The notes under the pieces were generated by a model, which was not told where the DNA came from, made no database searches, and saw nothing but the letters and a program-made list of their open reading frames with translations. This document shows, in pieces, positions 58,015-64,000 of a stretch of DNA of 64,000 nt (within the stretch, counting starts at the first letter, position 1; every line of letters starts with the position of its first letter). The DNA comes from Vicia villosa (Eukaryota; Streptophyta; Magnoliopsida; Fabales; Fabaceae): positions 72,265,553-72,329,552 of the forward strand of contig NC_081185.1 of assembly GCF_029867415.1 (NCBI RefSeq), given 5' to 3'. The position numbers were made by a program, and so were the translations under genes.

Positions 58015-58500
58015 AGACTAGTGACGACTAGACTCGATCAAAAAGACATAATCACGAAGATGTTGATGCTTGCGAGGCATAAGAATTACATTAATCCCTC
58101 AGGCCAAAGGCGGGGTGTAACTCCTCAAGATTGGCAATCGTTCGAATTGCCACACACCAAGTATGGTTACTCAAACGATTGAAAAATGAGATGGGTTGAA
58201 TGCCCACCCTCATTCGCACTCTAATATGCGCGTAGCACACGGGAAATAACCACGACAAGACTAGTGACGACTAGACTTGACAAGAAGACGGAGATTTTGA
58301 TGCTTGCGAAGCATAAGAATTACAATAATCCCTCAGGCCAAAGGCGGGGTGTAACTCTTCAAGAGCGGCAATCGTTCGAATTGCCACACACCAAGTATGG
58401 TTATCCAAACGCTTGAAAAATGAGATGGGTTGAATGCCCACCCTCATTCACGCTCTAATATGCACGCAGCATGCGGGAAATAACCTCGGAGACAACGATT
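58015..58500. repeat. Two tandem copies of about 243 bp
   Basis: The block from GTGACGACTAGAC at 58021 recurs at 58264, with shared CCCTCAGGCCAAAGGCGGGG and CAATCGTTCGAATTGCCACA, and a similar end near 58490. Confidence 0.9.
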
Positions 58501-59274
58501 CCGACGAAGAAAGACATTGCATCCGATCCATGTTGGAGAGAGAAAATGAGACTTCTTTTTTGGGGATTAAGGATACCAGGTATCGGCACCGTGGCATATG
58601 GAGATTTGTAATGTAGTAGCAGATATCAATTGGAGTTTGTAAGGACAATATTTTATGTGGGGAAGTATCGTCATCTTGATTGGGTGCGGATTTGTATTAT
58701 CTGGCTTATGCTTTGTATGCATGTTTGAATTTTTCTATGGCGTAATGATCCATTTTGATGGATATGCTACGCTTTTGAGGATGCAATGCTATATGCAGTG
58801 AACGCTATATGCAGAGTGCCAAATAAAGGCATTGATGAGGTAAACACCAGGGAGAATCCCCCTAGTGTTAAGGACCATGTGGAGGTGCCAATAGATATTG
58901 GACTTTTGATTTGTAAGATGCACTTTTCCTTGACTTGAAGAATGATTTCTGACTTCTCACCATGTGCCACTGCTTGGAGGATTTTCAGCTTAAGGAGATT
59001 CCTTCGATTCACCATGTTGGGGATGAGAAGTCCAGATAAGGAGCCTTGATTAAGGTAGTAGGACAACTCCTAGGAGAAATAAACTCCTATGCTTGAGGAA
59101 TGGAACAAACTCTCGGGAGAAATAAACTCCATGCTTGGGGGGAGACCAAGATTCTAGGAGAAATAAACTCCTATGGTCATGGAGCGGCAAAAAAAAACTC
59201 AGAATTGTGCCCCAAGCTTCGTGACTTATGGAGGAATTTGCCCCAAATGATCCTTGGAGAGATTTGTCGAATCT

Positions 59275-59520
59275 CGACGTGACTGCCCCATATTGACTGA
59301 ACTTGAGGGGTTCCACGACGTGATTGCCCCATATTGACTGAACTTGAGGGGTTCCACGACGTGATTGCCCCATATTGACTGAACTTGAGGGGTTCCACGA
59401 CGTGATTGCCCCAGATTGACTGAAATTGAGAGAGAATCCTCGACTCGATTGCCCCAGATTGGAGGAAGCTTGGAGATATTTATTGACGTGATTGCCCTAG
59501 ATTGCACATTTGAGAGGTCA
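59275..59520. repeat. Tandem array, unit about 41-50 bp
   Basis: GATTGCCCCATATTGACTGA followed by ACTTGAGGGGTTCCACGACG occurs three to four times between 59280 and 59410, then in diverged form to about 59520. Confidence 0.9.
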
Positions 59521-61340
59521 AACCTCGATTCAATTGCCCCTGATTAGGTACGTCTTACTAGAATCCTCAAGCTTTCTTTGTTTTGAAGTCAAACAAACAT
59601 GGAAATAACTTTACCACGCTCAACGGAGTCTTCAAACTCTTCCCTTCAAGGTAATCAGGGAAAGCATTAACTGTTCATGCCCAACGGAGTTCTTTGGATG
59701 ACTTGCCCCTTGATGGTCAACATTTGAGATGATTAGCTTTTACTCTTCGGAGTTCTCAAGTCTCTTGTATTTTGACATGATCAAGTTGCTCATTGATTCT
59801 CATCCTTGAAAATTTCCTTGATGTTAAGCACATATTTTGCATGCAAAAGAATGTTAATTCTAAGAATGATGATTCTAATGGAAAGCCTATGTTAGTCTTG
59901 AAGTTTAACGAAACTTTTTATTGAAATGAGGCTGCGACCTCTTGTGACTGAATCACTAGTTGACACAACCTCGATTTTTTCATATGGAAGATAAAGCAAG
60001 CATACGATACCAACATGGATATGTGTCACGCCTCATTGGGAGTCAGTTAAACGCTATCTCATCGGAGTGTGCTTTCGAAATAAACCCTACTTCAATTAGG
60101 ACTTTTAAGGGTTGTAATTTGGCCGGGTTCACGGTTTAAAGAAACAAAGGATATTTAGGCTCAAAATTATTTGTACCCACCCCCTTCGTGATGTTCTCCA
60201 TTCCTATGTTCAGTTAGCTCGACACGAGTGTTCATCCCTCACAAGGAATTTTGAGATGGTTGAGGAATCAATGAGGTTCTTTGGACATGGCAGTCACTCA
60301 CTTTTTCTCTTCTGGTTCATTATCACACGACTTTGTTCTTTTGATGAGGATCTTTATTTTGTAATCCTTGTTTTTCGCTTCTGTTTTCCCTAACTTTTGC
60401 CTGGACAAATTCTTTTGAATTTTATTTTGGAGTCCAGCGGGATGCCCTAACTTTTGCCTAAGTCACTTATTTTCATGTTATTGACTTAGCGGGCTCTTTT
60501 TTTTTTTTATTCTCCTTTTTTGAACAAGTCGTGTGATATCGCGTTGCTCTCGATTTGTTTGAAATATTGTGACTGCCTCATTCTCTGATTGATGAGGGAT
60601 AACCATTGAGGCATCGTCCTCTTTTGACCTCTTGATGGAATAAGGATAATCATTGCGGTTTTGAAATTCCCCAACCTTTTGAAGGATAACCATTGTTGTA
60701 CCCTTATGTGCACCTTTTGGCGAGTTCTGAACACTCGATCAAGTTAAATGAACACTACCCTGCCCCAAGGTTAAAATAAGGGTTTTTATGATTAGAAAAG
60801 AAACTCCTTCTCCAAGGCTCAAAGGGGTTAACGAGGGTCTATCTCCCTTATATCTCCGGTGTTTGGGGATTTGAAACAATGCCTGTACATCCTCAGTAGG
60901 GTTTTTATTCGAAAATACATGATTAGAGATTTTTCATTTTTATCTTTCATCATTCTCCCTCAGCTTTTTGCATAAGCAAGCAATTAGTAAAGTTGGTATC
61001 GTAATGCCAAAACATTTTATGAGTGATAACGAATGGATTACTTCAAGACAAACATAGACAGTGTATTTTTATTTTCATTCAGAAATTAACAAGTTTTTAC
61101 ATGCTATCAATGCTTAAACAAACAAAGGGAAAGTTGCGAATGAGAATGCAGTAAAGAAACTAAATGAGTGTCGTTGTTGAGGAGACTCGTCTCCGTCTGG
61201 ACTTGCTGATCTCGAATACTTTCATCATTTCCTTCCAACCACTTCGGATTACTTCAAGAGAGAACTCCAACGAAGTCACCCATGAGTCGTAAGCTTTTTC
61301 TTTTTTCTTTTACTTTAGGGATTCGAGCAATGCGAGTGAG
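59521..61340. other. Internal Ogre-like sequence without recognisable protein domains
   Basis: No polymerase motif is seen on either strand. Parts between 59.9 and 60.95 kb match, in reverse, 39.03-40.3 kb of the other Ogre-like element (for example GACTTAGGCAAAA with TTAGGGCATCCCG, and TTAAACCGTGAAC). This is probably the element's 3' untranslated region. Confidence 0.6.
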
Positions 61341-61680
61341 ACAATGCTCAAGATAAGAGTATGTCTTGCTTATCCCTCGTGCGGGAGCCCCAAGCATAGA
61401 TGTTGTAGAAGTATTCATTATCGAAAGTGGAGGAACCTTGCATGGTCATCAAACTGAGAACTTGTGGTGAAGAAGACCTTGAGAATGAGGTGCATTGTGT
61501 AGAATACTCTTGATTACCACATGGAAGAAGATTCTGACGAAGTCACCCAAGAATTTGTAATGCTTTAGGGATTCGAGCAATGCGAACGGTGCAATGCTCA
61601 AGATAAGAGTGCGTCTTGCTTATCCCTCGTGCGGGAGCCCCAAACATATCCATGGAGGAAACTTGCGTAGTCACCAAACT
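61310..61680. repeat. Two direct copies of about 100 bp
   Basis: TTTAGGGATTCGAGCAATGC, CAATGCTCAAGATAAGAGT, TCTTGCTTATCCCTCGTGCG and GGAGCCCCAA occur at about 61315-61395 and again at 61563-61645. Confidence 0.85.
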
Positions 61681-61993
61681 TAGAGAAGCTACTTGTTGCA
61701 AGGAGAATTCAAACACCGACTGAAAAACCAACCTCCACGGATACAACTGAGCATAAGAACCTTGAGAATGAGAGATGCTTCTACAAAACATTCTTGATTT
61801 CTCTTTGAAAAGATTCTGACAAAGTTGCTCGAGAATTTGTGGTGCTTTCATTATTATCATACCAATGAGTTCAAACAAAGAAGTAGTCTTCAACAAAATA
61901 GGGAGTACTGAAATGAGAATACGGAAATGAAATGATGATTGCCATAGTTGAGGAGATTTGACTCCTTCTGGGCTTATTGCTTTTTGTGACACT

Positions 61994-63118
61994 TTATGGA
62001 ATACGGACATTCACTTGTGCATGAACTCTTCGTTTTATGTGCAGATCATTTGGGGTGAATGATATTGCTTTGGAGTCAATGAGATCTTGGACTTTGTATT
62101 TCAAAACATTACAATCCTCAGTTGAATGTCCAGATGTCCCAGAATGGTACTCACACTTTGCATTTAAGTCATATCCTTGAGGAATCGGTGTTGGAGGGGG
62201 CTTAAACTCTCTTAGTTGGACCAAAGAATCCTTGAGTAAATGAGAAAGCAATTGACTATAGGTCATAGGAATTGGGTCAATTCTTCTTGGTGGTCTCCTC
62301 GGCATTTGTGGACCCTGTTGCTGGTGATGATACACAATCTGTTCAGGTGTCTTCCCTTTTTGATTTGGTTGTGAAACAATCGGAGACTGATAAGGTGGAA
62401 GATCTGGAATCCAAGACGGTGCATTGTGGTTCTGATTTGAAGTAGATCCGACATAGAAGTATGGATCAACCTTTTCTTCCACCACATATGGAACCCTATT
62501 TCCTTGAACAATCATACCTTCGGGGGTGAACAAAATCACTTTTGAATCAATGAGATCTTGAACTTGATGTTTCATTGCCTTACAATTCCCAATGTCATGG
62601 CCAGGTGCCCCAGAATGGAACTCGCATCGAGCATTGACATCAAAATTGGGGGGAAGCTTTTCAGGCGTAGCCAAATCTCGTAGCTCAATCAACTGGAGTT
62701 CCAGCAAGCGAGGAAGTAACTGAGCATAAGGCAACGGGATAGGATTGAGAACTCTCTGAGGTATCTTAGGCTTTTTCCCACGCATTTGGCCCCCTTGATT
62801 CATTCTAGGGACATGAACGGATTGATGTGGAGGTAATGGCACTTGAAATTGAGGGAGAGCTCCTTGAGGCATTCCATGAGTGGAAAGGAATCCTATTGGG
62901 AAGAAGGAATCAACAACTTCTGTTGCAGCAGCAGGAACAACATCACCTTCCTTCCTTAATACCGTCTTCAGAACTTCCATGACCAAGCTCAATTGAGTCT
63001 TCAACTGACTATTCTCCTCTTTTAGTGCATCCTGATTACGGACCAAGTCTCGCATCTCCAACATAAGATGACCCATTTGTTCCCTCATCTCATCCATTTC
63101 CTCACGGAGTTGTTCCAT
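61994..63118 (-). CDS. Gag-like protein of the Ogre-like element, with duplicated Cys-His module
   Basis: An intact 374-aa frame from ATG 63118. Residues 1-55 form a coiled coil (MEQLREEMDEMREQMGHLML). A Pro-rich linker follows, then two copies of one module: PIPLPYAQLLPRLLE with CEFHSGAPGHDIGNC (C165, H168, H174, C179), and PIPMTYSQLLSHLLK with CEYHSGTSGHSTEDC (C322, H325, H331, C336). Each is followed by a (K/Y)(H/K)VQDLIDSK block and an FTP motif. The C-x2-H-x5-H-x4-C module is the nucleic-acid-binding part of Tat/Ogre gag. The large capsid-like Retrotrans_gag region expected between coiled coil and module is missing. It could bind element RNA without forming particles alone; that is inference. 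Confidence 0.8.
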   Translation of the reverse strand: MEQLREEMDEMREQMGHLMLEMRDLVRNQDALKEENSQLKTQLSLVMEVLKTVLRKEGDVVPAAATEVVDSFFPIGFLSTHGMPQGALPQFQVPLPPHQSVHVPRMNQGGQMRGKKPKIPQRVLNPIPLPYAQLLPRLLELQLIELRDLATPEKLPPNFDVNARCEFHSGAPGHDIGNCKAMKHQVQDLIDSKVILFTPEGMIVQGNRVPYVVEEKVDPYFYVGSTSNQNHNAPSWIPDLPPYQSPIVSQPNQKGKTPEQIVYHHQQQGPQMPRRPPRRIDPIPMTYSQLLSHLLKDSLVQLREFKPPPTPIPQGYDLNAKCEYHSGTSGHSTEDCNVLKYKVQDLIDSKAISFTPNDLHIKRRVHAQVNVRIP

Positions 63119-64000
63119 AGTTGATCTTGGAGTTGTGGCAGTGAGAAGTCAAATCTGTTGTTGATCTTGAAATCTGGATAGAAATGGTCCCATAAGTCTC
63201 TGAAAGAACCATGAAATGCATGATAGTATGAATGCATGTTTCATTTATGAGAGATCCTAAAGTCTTTTCACACACTTTCATTTTTCTTTTTTGGAATCAA
63301 AGCTTCTTTTTTGTATAGAATATCTTTTCTTTTCTTTTTGCTTTTCTATTTCCTTTTCTTTTACATATCTTTTCTTTTCTTTTCTTTTACATATCTTTTC
63401 TTTTCTTCTCTTTTCTCTTTTTTGGAAATAGACTTTAGGATCTTTCATAAATGGAGCGGACAAAGCAATGATGTTATGCAATGCAAAAGCATGGGATCAA
63501 CGGTCCATATAATCTTAGTAACCACCATACAAACTTCCGAATAACTGATACAGGTCAAATGTCACAGGATCAAAGGTCCGACGCCTTTTTGGATACCAGG
63601 AAAACCAATAGTCACCAACAGAACAGAATAGTCACCAACGGTACCTGTCATGTATATCCCACCCCACTCACAGGTGAATCTAGGTCAAGGTAGGTCAATG
63701 GCTTCCAGCGTTATCAGTTCTCCTGAAACACCATCATTGTCGCAAATACATGCCAACAATGGTATTTCATTTGAACCTCGACTGGTCGTGGGTCTCATGA
63801 TCGCAATCAACAGAACCTGACATTCTGTTGGCGTCATGACTATCCACTCTATCCTAGGTATCCTATGTGTCACTCTGGCCTGGGTATTGGGCCTTTTACC
63901 TCATAGAACATCCCACCCAACCTGCAAAACAGAACAGAAGACCCCAAGGAACACAAAATATAATCCATATGCATGATGTGCAAGCAGAAATAAACATGAT
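63119..64000 (-). other. Leader region of the Ogre-like element
   Basis: No gene is recognised. It contains a CT-rich run with TTTTCTTTTCTTTTACATAT repeats at about 63320-63420. The 5' LTR and primer-binding site are not within the window. Confidence 0.5.
63318..63422. repeat. TTTTC/TTTCT low-complexity repeat
   Basis: A polypyrimidine microsatellite on + with three ACATATCTTTTC-type interruptions. Confidence 0.85.

Larger units (their letters stand above)
52201..64000 (-). mobile_element. Ogre-like non-autonomous LTR retrotransposon on -, running off the window
   Basis: On - the visible part is, from right to left, a CT-rich leader (63.1-64 kb), a gag-like ORF (63118-61994), about 5.4 kb without polymerase genes but with tandem repeats, the polypurine tract TAGGGGCAGC (56551-56542) and a 4341-bp 3' LTR (56541-52201). 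LTR start TGTCATACCCC and the LTR size fit Ogre. Protease, reverse transcriptase, RNase H and integrase are absent. The stretch 59.9-60.95 kb is homologous, on the opposite strand, to 39.03-40.3 kb of the other Ogre-like element. The 5' LTR lies beyond 64000. Confidence 0.8.

Overview
This is a stretch of plant nuclear DNA, most likely from a legume with a large, retrotransposon-rich genome (pea/vetch/lentil type, tribe Fabeae). Three things point there: introns with plant-type splice sites, a clear ortholog of the plant pectin gene GAUT8/QUASIMODO1, and LTR retrotransposons with Ogre hallmarks (LTRs starting TGTCATACCCC, primer-binding site TGGCGACTCTGCTGGGGA, a 4.3-kb LTR). The species call is inference. 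I see no prokaryotic or organellar features, no tRNA or rRNA gene and no CRISPR array.

Only three host genes are supported. (1) The 3' end of an NTF2/RRM (G3BP-like) RNA-binding protein gene on + (339-1685), with a GC-AG intron and an in-frame 18-bp RGD minisatellite. (2) A complete three-exon GAUT8-type galacturonosyltransferase gene on - (10547-12680, 554 aa). (3) A single-ORF membrane-anchored acidic protein on - (47272-48636, 454 aa), of a plant family I believe is usually auto-annotated as 'ribosomal protein L34Ae'.

Most of the rest is transposable-element sequence, much of it nested. 2.96-6.9 kb: decayed copia (SIRE/Maximus type). 7.2-8.4 kb: a second copia fragment on -. 9.0-9.9 kb: a two-form tandem satellite. 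13.08-13.85 kb: a non-autonomous hAT with an 8-bp target-site duplication (TSD). 14-17.2 kb: a LINE split by a 1541-bp solo LTR with a 5-bp TSD. 17.45-18.06 kb: CACTA transposase and copia fragments. 18.7-21.0 kb: a long-TIR element holding a hAT that itself holds a Stowaway MITE. 21.4-23.4 kb: a Mutator-like element carrying a broken GRF zinc-finger gene. 23.7-30.8 kb: a relative of the long-TIR element, split by a 5964-bp Helitron with a recognisable empty site. 31.1-34.4 kb: copia on -, cut by a Ty3/gypsy Tat-type element (34.4-35.36 and 44.78-45.5 kb), itself interrupted by a young 9.1-kb non-autonomous Ogre-like element (LTRs 35669-36856 and 43589-44776, 4 differences in 1188 bp). 49.2-52.2 kb: old LTR-type repeat. 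52.2-64 kb: an Ogre-like element on - that runs off the window, with a 4341-bp 3' LTR, tandem repeats in place of pol, and one intact gag-like ORF with a duplicated zinc-binding module.

The most interesting items are the cleanly bounded Helitron, the two related pol-less Ogre derivatives (one with a duplicated Cys-His module in its only ORF), the direct repeat that extends beyond the LTR of the young element, and the GC-AG intron. I did not find a gene set that looks like a new molecular system; the novelty here is in mobile-element architecture.
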